The notes: generated from the sequence alone by a model not told the origin. A stretch of DNA of 64,000 nt from Ruegeria sp. ANG-S4 (GCF_000814005.1 NZ_JWLK01000001.1:372001-436000), one strand, 5' to 3'. Positions 27,675-36,787 are shown, numbered from the stretch's first letter. Numbers and translations are program-made.

Positions 27675-28603
27675 CCCATCATCTGATAGCTGACCGGAAC
27701 AAACCGGAAGCCATCGCCACGTGTTTCCACATATCCTGCCGCAGGGAAGGGCATGTGATAGCCGATCATCGGCACTTTGTCCGCGGCCAACAGACCCAGA
27801 ACGTTGCGACGCGATTCAGTTGCCGCCGCCTTGTCCATATCAAAGCGGACTTCCCATTCAGGATGCGCAAAGGACCAGACGTAATGGTTTGCAAGGTCTG
27901 CCGTCAGGATCAAACGCTGACCGTTGCTTTCAAGGTGATACACCATATGGCCCGGCGTGTGGCCAAAGGCACCCATGGCAGTAACACCTGATACGACATC
28001 GCCACCATCTTCAATGAAGGTCATCTTCTCCGCCAAAGGCGTAACCTTGGCAGCCACCAGATCACCAACGCGGTTTCCGGCCTCTTGTGCCGACCAGAAG
28101 TCATATTCCGGCGCCGCGGTGACGTAACGCGCATTCGCAAAAGTCGCCGCATCGTCTGTAGTCATGCCGCCGATGTGGTCAGGATGCATGTGCGTGAGAA
28201 CGACGACATCAATTTGATCGGGCGTCACACCCGCATCGGCCAGTGCTGCCTGAATGCCGCCCTGGCCGAGCCCTGTGTCGAACAGGACAAGCTCGGACCC
28301 GGTATTGACCAAAGTGGGTGTGAAGAAAAACTGCGCGACTTCCGGGGAAATGAAGTTGTCGGCCGAGACTTGTGCGAAGTCCTCATCCGAGGCACCGCCG
28401 CCAAAGATATCCTTTGCACCATCGCGCGGCAGGCTGCCGTCCAGCAACGTGGTCACGGTGAAATCGCCCAATTGGAATGATTTTGCGACAGTTGAATTCG
28501 CTTTTGTTTCAGCACCTGCTGCCAGAACCGGGGCAGCGGCAGAAGCAAAAGGTAATGCAGCAGCTGCGCCCAAGGCCGCCCTGCGTGTCAGATTGATGGC
28601 CAT
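27671..28603 (-). CDS. Secreted MBL-fold metallo-hydrolase
   Basis: A 310-residue protein. A twin-arginine-like signal (NLTRRAALGAAAALPFASAAAPVLA) is followed by a metallo-beta-lactamase fold. The zinc site is in VVLTHMHPDHIGG near residue 135 (HxHxDH), FGHTPGHMVYHLES near 215, ILTADLANHY near 235 and the last His in MIGYHMPFP near 290. Related proteins include lactonases that break acyl-homoserine lactones and other hydrolases. The substrate is unassigned. Export to the periplasm is inferred from the signal. Confidence 0.87.
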   Translation of the reverse strand: MAINLTRRAALGAAAALPFASAAAPVLAAGAETKANSTVAKSFQLGDFTVTTLLDGSLPRDGAKDIFGGGASDEDFAQVSADNFISPEVAQFFFTPTLVNTGSELVLFDTGLGQGGIQAALADAGVTPDQIDVVVLTHMHPDHIGGMTTDDAATFANARYVTAAPEYDFWSAQEAGNRVGDLVAAKVTPLAEKMTFIEDGGDVVSGVTAMGAFGHTPGHMVYHLESNGQRLILTADLANHYVWSFAHPEWEVRFDMDKAAATESRRNVLGLLAADKVPMIGYHMPFPAAGYVETRGDGFRFVPVSYQMMG

Positions 28604-28720
28604 TTCTTAGTCTCCCTGTCAGAACGCCAATGGTTGAACTAGCTCGGTAGATGTCGCTTGCCAGTTTAATAGCCCAAGACATGGGCTGCCGGGATGAAAA
28701 TTACGTGTTAATTTTTGTTC

Positions 28721-29155
28721 ATGTCGCGATCTACAAACAAGACTGCCCCGACGGGCCAAAGCCTGGAAAGCTATCTTGCAACCGTTGAACCAGTGAAAAG
28801 GGCCCGAGAGGCGCGGGTGCTGGATGGTTTGTTTCGCAAGGCCACGGGATTCCGGCCTGCCATGTGGGGATCGTCCATCGTTGGTTATGGGCGGTATCAC
28901 TATCGCTACAAGTCCGGGCGCGAGGGCGATTTTCTGGCGACCGGGTTTTCACCACGCAAGCCTGCGCACTCGATTTACATTATGCCGGGATATTCGGACT
29001 TTACTGATATTCTACAGCGGTTGGGTAAACACAGGCTGGGCAAGTCCTGTCTCTATATCAACAAGCTGGAAGACATCGACCTGGATGTCCTAGAAGAGCT
29101 TATTCGTGCCGGTTTGGCGGACTTGAATCGCCAGTGGCCGGTTCAGCCGACCTGA
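28721..29155 (+). CDS. DUF1801 domain-containing protein
   Basis: A 144-residue cytoplasmic protein. The DUF1801/YdhG-like fold is shown by ESYLATVEPVKRAREARVLDGLF, then MWGSSIVGYGRYHYRYKSGREGDFLATGFSPRKPAHSIYIMPG in broken blocks, and LGKHRLGKSCLYINKLEDIDLDVLEELI. Family members resemble iron-sulfur scaffold-like or stress proteins, and their function is undefined. ATG 28721 is chosen; the ribosome site is weak. It is divergent from the MBL gene and 60 bases upstream of gltX. Confidence 0.8.
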   Translation: MSRSTNKTAPTGQSLESYLATVEPVKRAREARVLDGLFRKATGFRPAMWGSSIVGYGRYHYRYKSGREGDFLATGFSPRKPAHSIYIMPGYSDFTDILQRLGKHRLGKSCLYINKLEDIDLDVLEELIRAGLADLNRQWPVQPT

Positions 29156-29215
29156 CACGCCCTGCTGGACAAAAACGTGCCCATGTGACATGAGCCGCGC
29201 CAACAGGAGACACCC

Positions 29216-30541
29216 ATGACCACCACCCGTTTTGCCCCGTCGCCCACCGGCTATATCCATGTCGGAAACTTGCGCACCGCCCTGATGAACTACCTCATCG
29301 CCCGCAAGGCCGGGGGCACCTTCATTCTGCGCATCGACGACACCGATCCTGAGCGATCGAAAGAGGAATATGTCGACGCCATAAAGCAGGATCTGGATTG
29401 GCTGGGTCTGCATTGGGATCGGGTCGAACGCCAGTCAGATCGTCTGGACCGTTATGCCGAAGCCGCCGACAAACTGCGTGAGATGGGCCGGTTTTATGAG
29501 GCGTTCGAGACGCCGACCGAATTGGACCTGAAGCGCAAGAAACAGCTGAACATGGGCAAACCACCGGTTTATGACCGCGCCGCGCTAAACCTCAGCGATG
29601 CCGAAAAGGACGCCTTGCGCGCCGAGCGCGGCAATGGTGTCTGGCGGTTCAAGTTGGATCACGAGCGGATCGAGTGGAATGACGGCATTTTGGGTGAGAT
29701 CTCGATCGATGCCGCTTCGGTGTCCGATCCCGTACTGATCCGAGGCGATGGTCAGGTTCTCTATACGATTGCGTCGGTCGTGGACGACACCGAGATGGGT
29801 GTAACCGACGTCGTGCGCGGCTCGGACCATGTGACAAACACTGCGACTCAGATTCAGATCATCGAAGCGTTGGGCGGCGCTTGCCCTCGATTTGCCCATC
29901 ACTCGCTGCTGACCGGCCCGCAGGGTGAGGCCCTTTCCAAGCGATTGGGCACGTTGGCGCTGCGCGACCTGCGCGAGCAAGGGGTGCAACCCATGGCGTT
30001 GCTGAGCCTGATGGCACGGCTGGGTTCGTCCGACCCCGTCGAGCTGCGCTCGGATATGGCCGAGTTGATTGATGGTTTCGATGTTACCCGGTTTGGTTCG
30101 GCGCCGACAAAGTTTGACGTACAGGACCTGTTCCCACTCACCGCAAAACACCTGCAATCGCTGCCTTTGGCGGATGTTGCGGAGGCCGTGGCAGATGCCG
30201 GCGTTCCCGCAGATCTGGCCGAACCTTTTTGGGCGATGGCGCGCGAAAATATCACAACCCTGGCCGATCTAAAGGGTTGGTGGGATTTGTGCCGGGATGG
30301 TGCAGAACCGCTGATCGCTGACGAGGACCGCGACTTTGTTGCAGAGGCCGTAGCGTTGCTGCCCGAGGGCCCGTTCGATGGCGAGACTTGGGGCAAGTGG
30401 ACCACCGCCGTCAAGGATGCGACAGGGCGAAAAGGCAAAGCCCTGTTTATGCCGCTGCGCAAGGCCTTGACGGGAATGGAGCGCGGCCCGGAGATGGCAA
30501 CGCTGCTGCCCCTTTTGCAAGTGATCCGCGCCCGCAGCTAG
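29216..30541 (+). CDS. gltX: Glutamate--tRNA ligase
   Basis: A 441-residue class I aminoacyl-tRNA synthetase. The HIGH-type motif is FAPSPTGYIHVGNLRTAL (residues 5-22), and IDDTDPERSKEEYVDAI follows. The KMSKS-type signature is EALSKRLGTLAL near 240. Alphaproteobacteria often carry two GltX paralogues, and many use a non-discriminating one with GatCAB; this shorter form may be either. The catalytic domain extends to ~310 and an anticodon-binding region follows. Ribosome site AACAGGAGA lies upstream. The enzyme class is certain, the tRNA-Gln specificity is not. Confidence 0.95.
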   Translation: MTTTRFAPSPTGYIHVGNLRTALMNYLIARKAGGTFILRIDDTDPERSKEEYVDAIKQDLDWLGLHWDRVERQSDRLDRYAEAADKLREMGRFYEAFETPTELDLKRKKQLNMGKPPVYDRAALNLSDAEKDALRAERGNGVWRFKLDHERIEWNDGILGEISIDAASVSDPVLIRGDGQVLYTIASVVDDTEMGVTDVVRGSDHVTNTATQIQIIEALGGACPRFAHHSLLTGPQGEALSKRLGTLALRDLREQGVQPMALLSLMARLGSSDPVELRSDMAELIDGFDVTRFGSAPTKFDVQDLFPLTAKHLQSLPLADVAEAVADAGVPADLAEPFWAMARENITTLADLKGWWDLCRDGAEPLIADEDRDFVAEAVALLPEGPFDGETWGKWTTAVKDATGRKGKALFMPLRKALTGMERGPEMATLLPLLQVIRARS

Positions 30542-30547
30542 CCACCG

Positions 30548-31159
30548 CTAGAACTTAAAGGCGGCAGGCAATTCATTTGCCTTCTTTTGTTGCTCAGGCT
30601 GAATGACCCGCACCGAAACGCGGCTAAGCCGGTCATCAACAAACTCGGTTTCTGAAGGGCTGAGTTGCTGGTGACGTGGATACCGTGGCTGGGCGCGGTC
30701 ATTCAAAACGGGCGCTTCCCAGCCGTCGGTTGTTGCAAAAAAACGATCCGCGCCATCTGGCCCGAATTCCCGCAAATACCCCTGCACGACTACGTCGATA
30801 TAGCTCAGCAAAAGCGGATGATGATCGCTGGGTGCCGTTTGTCTGTCATGAGGTACCGCATAGACCGCGATCTCGACCTCATGGGTCAATGGGTGCGAGA
30901 CCGATTGTGTCGTGGGGACCCGATCATACGCCCATTCCCGCTCATCCAGAGCTGCCCAGTCGTTTTTCGGAACATGTGCGATCATGCCTTCGATTTCACA
31001 TTCGGAATCTGGCACTGCGGTCAGAAAGGCCACGGGGCGCATGTCTGTATGCCGCCACGCGCGACGCCAGCCTTTCAGTCGGGCCGGGCGCGGATCGGGA
31101 AAGTCATGCGTGGAGAGGTTCACGAGGCTGCCATAGCCAAAGAAATAAGGGTCTGCCAT
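30548..31159 (-). CDS. Gamma-glutamylcyclotransferase-like protein
   Basis: A 203-residue protein starting at ATG 31159 with MADPYFFGYGSLVNLSTH, the substrate-binding YGSL loop of the gamma-glutamylcyclotransferase/AIG2 fold. WAALDEREWAYDRV holds the usual catalytic Glu. A longer upstream open frame exists but lacks similarity and would run into the regulatory region of the divergent Rrf2 gene. The substrate could be gamma-glutamyl amines or glutathione-like peptides; this cannot be settled here. It ends 6 bases from gltX, convergent. Confidence 0.8.
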   Translation of the reverse strand: MADPYFFGYGSLVNLSTHDFPDPRPARLKGWRRAWRHTDMRPVAFLTAVPDSECEIEGMIAHVPKNDWAALDEREWAYDRVPTTQSVSHPLTHEVEIAVYAVPHDRQTAPSDHHPLLLSYIDVVVQGYLREFGPDGADRFFATTDGWEAPVLNDRAQPRYPRHQQLSPSETEFVDDRLSRVSVRVIQPEQQKKANELPAAFKF

Positions 31160-31216
31160 GGATTGCGACGTCCTGAGTAAGCGATTGATGTATGTCAAAC
31201 CGCTTTTTCCAGCGAC

Positions 31217-31233
31217 ATGCAATAAGGTTGCAT
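31217..31233. promoter_or_regulatory. Inverted repeat, probable NsrR-type operator
   Basis: ATGCAATAAGGTTGCAT is a perfect 6-5-6 inverted repeat, 21-37 bases before the NsrR-like gene. NsrR and other Rrf2 proteins bind palindromes built on ATGCA/TGCAT half-sites, and self-control is common, so this is a reasonable operator candidate for the divergent promoter region. Confidence 0.5.
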
Positions 31234-31253
31234 TCAATTTCAGGGAGGTCCTT

Positions 31254-31706
31254 ATGCGGATTACCAAACGGACGAACATTGCCGTGCGGCTGTTGATGTA
31301 TTGTGCCGCGCATCAGGGCAGATTGGTCACGAAGTCCGAGATCGCCGAAGTCTGCAACATCTCGGAAAATCATCTGGCGCAGGTGATCAACCAGTTGAGC
31401 CAGCTGGGTTACCTCAACACTCAGCGCGGGCGGAACGGTGGCATTACGTTGGGCCAGAGCGCCGATCAGATTCGCATCGGTGCGGTTTTTCGCGATGTGG
31501 AAGGGGCCCTGCCAATCGCAGAGTGCTTTGCCGATGCCGACAATACCTGCCCGTTGACCGATGCCTGCCGATTGCGTTTGGCGCTGCAGGATGCGGCCGA
31601 AGTCTTTTACGCCTCTCTGGACGAGATCACCTTGGATGCCTTGGTCTGTGACAACGACCCGCTGTTGAAGATTTTACAGCCTGTGGCTTGCGCACGCCAA
31701 GGCTAG
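31254..31706 (+). CDS. Rrf2 family transcriptional regulator, NsrR-like
   Basis: A 150-residue Rrf2 regulator starting at ATG 31254 (MRITKRTNIAVRLLMYCA), with GGGAGG upstream. The N-terminal winged helix has KSEIAEVCNISENHLAQVINQL and the RGRNGGITLG wing. Three Cys in ECFADADNTCPLTDACRLR match the iron-sulfur cluster ligands of NsrR, where nitric oxide damages the cluster and relieves repression. Spacing (C-x7-C-x5-C) fits NsrR better than IscR, which has a closer trio. Role in nitrosative stress is inference. It overlaps the convergent ABC permease gene by 4 bases. Confidence 0.82.
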   Translation: MRITKRTNIAVRLLMYCAAHQGRLVTKSEIAEVCNISENHLAQVINQLSQLGYLNTQRGRNGGITLGQSADQIRIGAVFRDVEGALPIAECFADADNTCPLTDACRLRLALQDAAEVFYASLDEITLDALVCDNDPLLKILQPVACARQG

Positions 31707-34228
31707 TCGCTTGCGCGCAAGACCCGCGCCGGTCGGATTGCGAGCGGTCGAAGTGCGAAAGTGAGCCCTGCAGCAAGCGTGACAATGATTCCGGTGGCAA
31801 TGATCGCCAGCGCAGACCGCCAGATGATCGCGAAATCGGTGTCGAAGATGTAAGTCGCCACTGCCCAGCCCCCCAGAATGCCAGTGAACAGGGCGACCAG
31901 CCCGGCGGCAGCGCCAAGCAGGACGGAACGCAGTGCAAAACTCATCAATATGCGCTTTCGGCTGGCCCCAAGCGTTTTCAGAACCGCAGCTTCATAACGG
32001 CGGGCGGGCTCTCCGGCTGCGGCAGCCCCGATCAGGACCAGAAATCCCGTCAACAGCGACACCCCAGCCCCATAAGACGTTGCAGCGGCCAACCCGGCCA
32101 GCAATCCCGAAACTCTGTCAATGGCGTCGCGGACCCGGATTGCGGTGATATTCGGATACTGATCAGCCAGATCGCGCAGGATGTCGGCCTCGGCTTCATC
32201 CTCGGCATAGACCGTGGCGATAAAGCTGTGCGGTGCGCCGGACAGGGCTGCGGGGTTCATGGACATGATGAAGCCCAGTTCAGCGGTTGAATAATCCACC
32301 TCGCGCAGGGATGTCACTTCGGCGGTTATATCGCGCCCCAGTATGTTCACTGTCAGCGCGTCGCCGAGTTTCAATCCCATCTCCTGCGCCTCCTCGGCAG
32401 CAAAGCTGACCTGTGGTGGGCCAGCATAATCCTCGGGCCACCACGCACCAGCCGTTATCTTGGAATTTCTTGGCGGTTCGACAGAATAGGTGATCCCACG
32501 GTCGCCTTCCAGCACCCAATGGTCACCCGCAACGTCCTTGGCGGGTTGATCATTGATTCGCGTAACAATGCCGCGCAACATCGGAGCACTCTCAATGCGA
32601 CTGACGGCGGGATCGCTTTCAAGGCGTTCGGTGAAGCCGGGCATCTGGTCTTTCTGGACATCAACGAAGAAATATGAAGGTGCGACATCCGGCAGATTAC
32701 CTGATATGGCGTTGCGCAGCGTGCCATCGATCTGCCCGACCGCGGCCAGTACGGATAATCCCAGGCCAAGCGACAAGACAGTGGAACCCGCACCTTCCTT
32801 GGAACCGGAGATGGCGGATAATGCCCACCTTAAGTGCGCACGTCCTCGGGCCCACGAACTGCCTGCTCGGGCCAGCTGACGAATGCCAAAGGCAGCAAGC
32901 GAAAGCACCAGCAACGCGCCTGCGATCCCGCCTGCCGTCCACAATGTCAGGCGAACTGACCCGTTGAACCATGCGGCCAATGCAATGAGGATTATCAAAC
33001 CAAGAGCCGTTGCAACCACATAGACAGGTCGTGGAACGACGCGCGCCGCACTCAACGCATCGCGAAACAGCGTCGCGGCGCGAACATCTTCCGTCCGGGC
33101 GAGGGGCCAGAGCGTGAACAAAAAGGCCGTTAGCAGACCATAGAGAGCCGCCTCAAGAACCGGGCCCGAATAAAAAGTGAAGACCGCTGGGATCGGTAAA
33201 CGACTTTCGATAATGGGCGCCAGCAAAAGGGGCAGCACGCCCCCTAGAAGCAATCCGATCACGATACCGATGACCGAAAGGACGCCGATCTGAATAAGAT
33301 AGGTTTGAAAAATCGTCGCGCGGTCGGCGCCCAAAGTGCGCAGCGTTGCGATGGTTTCCGTCTTTTGCGTCAGATAGGCGCGAACGGCGGCGGAAACGCC
33401 GATCCCGCCAACGGCAAGACCCGCAAGCCCGACCAGAACCAGAAAAGCGCTGAGGCGGGCGACGAACTCGGCTATGCCCGGCGCGCCGTTGCGGGCATCG
33501 GTCCAGCGCATGCCGGTTCCCTCGAACGCTGCATCAGCTTGGGTCGAAAGTGCCGCAAGTTCAGTGCCCGGCGCAACGTCGAGCCGGTACTTCGTGGAAA
33601 AGAGCGTTCCGGGTTGCAGCAAGCCGGAGGCTTCCAAATCCTGGGTTCGCAACAGCGTCCGGGGCCCCAATCCGAAGCCGTCTGCGGCACCGTCGGGTTC
33701 ATGCGTCAACGCGGCGGTCAAGACGAAGTCCTGTGTTCCAAGAGCAAAGACATCCCCCACCTTCAACCCCAGACGGTCAATCAAGGTGGGATCCATCACT
33801 GCACCGGGCATTGCGTCTGCCCCAAGGAACGCTTCGTCCAAGCTCATCTGAGGTTCAAGCTTGGCCTGCCCGATCAGGGGATAGGCGGCGTCGACGGCTT
33901 TTACCTGCGTCAAGGCACGCTCTGGTTCTTCGGTGCGGGTAACGGCCATCGAGCGGAAGTCGACGATTTCGGATACCGCGTTCGCCGTGCTTTCCATCCA
34001 GACGCGTTCGGCATCTGTGGCAAAGCGGTACGTGAATTCCAATTGGGCGTCGCCGCCCAGCAGCGCCGCCCCTTCTTTCGCCAACCCGGCCTGAATCGCA
34101 CTTCGAACCGAACCGACAGCAGTGATGGCAGCGACGCCCAGAGCAAGGCAAGCCAGAAAGATACGAAATCCGCGCAGACCACCACGCAGTTCACGCCGGG
34201 CCAATCGTCCGGCGAGGCGCAGGCTCAT
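31703..34228 (-). CDS. ABC transporter permease, FtsX-like (YbbP type)
   Basis: An 841-residue inner-membrane protein with about ten membrane spans and two FtsX repeats. The first FtsX block is near 265-385 (SAFLVLVGLAGLAVGGIGVSAAVRAYLTQKTETIATLRTLGAD) and the second near 725-830 (ARRYEAAVLKTLGASRKRILMSFALRSVLLG). Large soluble periplasmic domains lie between. This matches YbbP, the partner of the ATPase YbbA. The substrate is not known; FtsX-family systems usually move lipids or transmit mechanical signals rather than import solutes. Its start overlaps the ATPase gene by 4 bases. Confidence 0.9.
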   Translation of the reverse strand: MSLRLAGRLARRELRGGLRGFRIFLACLALGVAAITAVGSVRSAIQAGLAKEGAALLGGDAQLEFTYRFATDAERVWMESTANAVSEIVDFRSMAVTRTEEPERALTQVKAVDAAYPLIGQAKLEPQMSLDEAFLGADAMPGAVMDPTLIDRLGLKVGDVFALGTQDFVLTAALTHEPDGAADGFGLGPRTLLRTQDLEASGLLQPGTLFSTKYRLDVAPGTELAALSTQADAAFEGTGMRWTDARNGAPGIAEFVARLSAFLVLVGLAGLAVGGIGVSAAVRAYLTQKTETIATLRTLGADRATIFQTYLIQIGVLSVIGIVIGLLLGGVLPLLLAPIIESRLPIPAVFTFYSGPVLEAALYGLLTAFLFTLWPLARTEDVRAATLFRDALSAARVVPRPVYVVATALGLIILIALAAWFNGSVRLTLWTAGGIAGALLVLSLAAFGIRQLARAGSSWARGRAHLRWALSAISGSKEGAGSTVLSLGLGLSVLAAVGQIDGTLRNAISGNLPDVAPSYFFVDVQKDQMPGFTERLESDPAVSRIESAPMLRGIVTRINDQPAKDVAGDHWVLEGDRGITYSVEPPRNSKITAGAWWPEDYAGPPQVSFAAEEAQEMGLKLGDALTVNILGRDITAEVTSLREVDYSTAELGFIMSMNPAALSGAPHSFIATVYAEDEAEADILRDLADQYPNITAIRVRDAIDRVSGLLAGLAAATSYGAGVSLLTGFLVLIGAAAAGEPARRYEAAVLKTLGASRKRILMSFALRSVLLGAAAGLVALFTGILGGWAVATYIFDTDFAIIWRSALAIIATGIIVTLAAGLTFALRPLAIRPARVLRASD

Positions 34229-34920
34229 TCTGCCGCCTCTCGGTTTGCATCTTGCGCTATGCGACCGTCGCGCAGTCGAACAACCCGGTCACATTTCTGC
34301 GCTAAGGAATGGCTGTGTGTCACCAAAACCAGTGTCGCCCCATGGCGGTCCCGCAATCCAAACAGCAAATCGACGATGGCCGCGCCGTTTGTTTGATCCA
34401 GGTTTCCGGTGGGCTCGTCTGCCAGCAGCAGCCTGGGTCGCGGAGCGGAGGCCCGAGCCAGTGCAACTCGCTGCTGCTCGCCCCCGGACAATTGTGCTGG
34501 ATAGTGATCGCGACGATGAGACAGTCCAACCGCATCCAACTCGGCCTCGGCACGTGGGAAAGCATCTGCGTGCCCGGCCAGTTCCAGCGGCGTGGCGACG
34601 TTTTCCAGCGCCGTCATGGTTGGGATCAGGTGAAAGTTCTGAAAAACGACGCCCATCGTATCACGGCGAAACCGCGCGAGTGCGTCCTCATCCATTTGTG
34701 TGAGGTCGCGACCGAGTGCGGTGATGGTGCCCCCGGTGGCCTGTTCCAACCCGCCCATCAGCATCAAAAGCGAAGACTTGCCTGAACCGGAGGGTCCGAC
34801 CAGCCCCAATGTTTCACCTTCCTGAACGCTCAAGGTGATGTCATGCAGGATATTTACCCGACCGGCATTGCCATCCAGCGACAAAGCGGCATTTTGAAGG
34901 TCAAGAACAGGTGTCGTCAT
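34225..34920 (-). CDS. ABC transporter ATP-binding protein (YbbA type)
   Basis: A 231-residue ATPase of the LolD/MacB/YbbA group. Walker A GLVGPSGSGKSSLLMLM is at ~37-53, the Q-loop in VFQNFHLIPTMTALENVATPLEL, the signature LSGGEQQRVALARA near 142, Walker B RLLLADEPTGNLD near 162, and the H-loop Thr-His in VLVTHSHSLAQ. It pairs with the FtsX-like permease downstream. The gene is divergent from an arylesterase 26 bases away. The ybbA/ybbP versus tesA arrangement is the same as in Escherichia coli. Confidence 0.92.
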   Translation of the reverse strand: MTTPVLDLQNAALSLDGNAGRVNILHDITLSVQEGETLGLVGPSGSGKSSLLMLMGGLEQATGGTITALGRDLTQMDEDALARFRRDTMGVVFQNFHLIPTMTALENVATPLELAGHADAFPRAEAELDAVGLSHRRDHYPAQLSGGEQQRVALARASAPRPRLLLADEPTGNLDQTNGAAIVDLLFGLRDRHGATLVLVTHSHSLAQKCDRVVRLRDGRIAQDANREAAE

Positions 34921-34946
34921 CGGTCTTTCCGAACAGGAGCGATAGG

Positions 34947-35609
34947 ATGGGATATGGAGTGGTTGGAATTTTGCGCAAGGTTTTGATTTCGGGTCTGTTC
35001 GCTTGCTGCGGTTTTGCGGCCACAGCAGAGCCGGTTGTTATCGCCGCGTTGGGCGACTCGCTCACCCACGGGTTCGGGTTGGTCGAGCAGGATGGTTTTG
35101 TGCCCCAGATGGAAGAGTGGCTGATCGAACAAGGCGCTGACGTGCGCATGATCAACGCCGGTGTGTCTGGTGATACGACCGCTGGCGGGGCTGCCCGTGT
35201 CAATTGGACCCTGACCCCGGATGTGGATGGAATGATCGTGGCGCTGGGCGGAAACGACCTTTTGCGTGGAATTGACCCCGCCGCGTCCCGCGCAAATCTG
35301 GTGAAAATCCTCACCGAAGCGCAACAAGCTGATGTGGATGTCCTTCTGATCGGAATGCAGGCGCCCGGCAACTATGGGCCCGAATACAAGCAGGCATTTG
35401 ACGCCATGTACCCGGCCTTGGCTCAGGAGTTTGATACGCTCTATGTCGAGAGCTTTTTTGTCGGCTTGCAGCCGGACGGAGATCCGAACGCGGTTCGCCA
35501 GTTCATGCAGCCCGACGGCATTCATCCGAACGCAAGAGGTGTTGCTCGGATCGTCGAGGGCCTTGGCCCAAAGGTAATGGACCTTGTCCGCCAAGCAAGG
35601 CAGGACTGA
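34947..35609 (+). CDS. Arylesterase / TesA-like GDSL hydrolase, secreted
   Basis: A 220-residue SGNH/GDSL esterase. ATG 34947 gives a signal sequence (LRKVLISGLFACCGFAATA), and the catalytic Ser is in VIAALGDSLTHGFGL. Gly and Asn blocks follow in MINAGVSGDTTAGG and VALGGNDLLRGI, and the catalytic Asp/His in MQPDGIHPNARG. TesA is a periplasmic thioesterase I/lysophospholipase L1/arylesterase of broad specificity. Its divergent pairing with the ABC transporter is conserved across proteobacteria. CAGGAGC precedes the chosen start. Confidence 0.9.
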   Translation: MGYGVVGILRKVLISGLFACCGFAATAEPVVIAALGDSLTHGFGLVEQDGFVPQMEEWLIEQGADVRMINAGVSGDTTAGGAARVNWTLTPDVDGMIVALGGNDLLRGIDPAASRANLVKILTEAQQADVDVLLIGMQAPGNYGPEYKQAFDAMYPALAQEFDTLYVESFFVGLQPDGDPNAVRQFMQPDGIHPNARGVARIVEGLGPKVMDLVRQARQD

Positions 35610-35612
35610 AAC

Positions 35613-36227
35613 ATGCCGGGGCGGTTCTTTCTGACGCGGTCGATGTCCGAAATTGCCGACACGTTGAACGTTGCCAACGAAGTGCCCGCGCAGCCATCGC
35701 GCCGGAACATCCAACCGGGGCAGGAGGTCGTGGTCCTTACACGAACCGGCCTGAAACCCATGCGTTGGGGCATGATCCCCGTCGGTCGGGTCAATGCGCG
35801 CGGGCGACCCGTGATGGAAACCATCATCAATGCACGGTCAGAAACGGTTTTTGACAAATCGGCGTTCGAAGGCGTGGGCCGCGCTGTCGTTCCGGTAGAC
35901 GGCTGGTACGAGTGGACAGGTGAAAAACGCCGCAAGACTGCATGGCGCATCGCCTCGGCAGACGGTACGCCTTTGTCCTTCGCCGCAATCACCGACACTT
36001 GGAAGGCACCGGGCGGCCTGAACGTCGATCAGTTTGCCGCTGTGACGTGTGAGCCGAACGCCGATGTTGCGCCGATTCATCACCGGATGGGTGTTTTGTT
36101 GGACCTTGCGGGGGTGAACGTCTGGCTGTCCGGAACGGAAGAACAGGCGAAGGCCCTGATGCAACCGTGGCCAGATGGCCTGCTGCGCATCGAAGAAGCC
36201 TCTGACGTGGATTGGTCCGGAGCGTGA
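35613..36227 (+). CDS. SRAP (YedK/HMCES) family protein with Cys2 replaced by Pro
   Basis: A 204-residue SOS response-associated peptidase family protein, co-directional with the arylesterase 3 bases upstream. Family blocks are RRNIQPGQEVVVL, MRWGMIPVG, IINARSETV (Asn73), VVPVDGWYEW (Glu100) and IHHRMGVLL (His156/157). Active SRAP proteins start Met-Cys-Gly-Arg and use Cys2, freed by removal of Met1, to bind abasic sites in single-stranded DNA. Here the codons are ATG CCG GGG CGG, so Pro occupies position 2. No alternative upstream start gives a Cys. Either it has lost cross-linking, or it works by another mechanism. Confidence 0.88.
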   Translation: MPGRFFLTRSMSEIADTLNVANEVPAQPSRRNIQPGQEVVVLTRTGLKPMRWGMIPVGRVNARGRPVMETIINARSETVFDKSAFEGVGRAVVPVDGWYEWTGEKRRKTAWRIASADGTPLSFAAITDTWKAPGGLNVDQFAAVTCEPNADVAPIHHRMGVLLDLAGVNVWLSGTEEQAKALMQPWPDGLLRIEEASDVDWSGA

Positions 36228-36232
36228 CGCCT

Positions 36233-36787
36233 TTAGACCACGGTCACAACGGTGCCAATCGGTACGCGCGCATAAAGATCAATGACATGCGCGTTCAGCA
36301 TCCGGATGCATCCATTTGACACCGCATGCCCGATCGTTTGCGGTTGCGTCGTGCCGTGAATGCGGAAATAGGTGTCGACCCCGTTCTGGAATAGATAGAG
36401 CGCGCGGGCACCAAGCGGGTTGTCACCCCCACCCGGCTGGACATAGTCATTGTCCTTGAACTTGGCATAGGCGACCGGGTCCCGTTCAATCATCTCGTTC
36501 GTCGGCCGCCACGTTGGCCATTCTTTCTTGACGTCGATGGTGGCGGTTCCGGTAAATTCCAGACCGGCCTTGCCGACACCAACGCCATATCGGATCGCTT
36601 TGCGCGGTTCGGTCACGTAATACAGATAGAATGAGCGGGGTGCGACCAGCAACTGCCCCGGCTGGAACTGTTTCTTGATCCGTACGAATTGCGGCGTTGG
36701 GTCGTATTCGACCGCTTTCTTGGCGCTGGCGATGCCAGGCAACAGGCAAGCAGCCGTCCCGGCCATAAAAGCGCGGCGAGTAAACAT
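36233..36787 (-). CDS. L,D-transpeptidase, secreted
   Basis: A 184-residue YkuD-fold enzyme. The N-terminus (FTRRAFMAGTAACLLPGIASA) is a twin-arginine-like signal. The catalytic motif is split as HGTTQPQTIGHAVSNGCIRM, with the reactive Cys near residue 160, followed by LNAHVIDLYARV. The YLYYVTEPRKAIRYGVGVGK and DNPLGARALYLF blocks are typical of the ErfK/YbiS group. It makes 3-3 cross-links in peptidoglycan or attaches proteins to it in the periplasm. It is convergent with the SRAP gene, 5 bases apart. Confidence 0.92.
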   Translation of the reverse strand: MFTRRAFMAGTAACLLPGIASAKKAVEYDPTPQFVRIKKQFQPGQLLVAPRSFYLYYVTEPRKAIRYGVGVGKAGLEFTGTATIDVKKEWPTWRPTNEMIERDPVAYAKFKDNDYVQPGGGDNPLGARALYLFQNGVDTYFRIHGTTQPQTIGHAVSNGCIRMLNAHVIDLYARVPIGTVVTVV

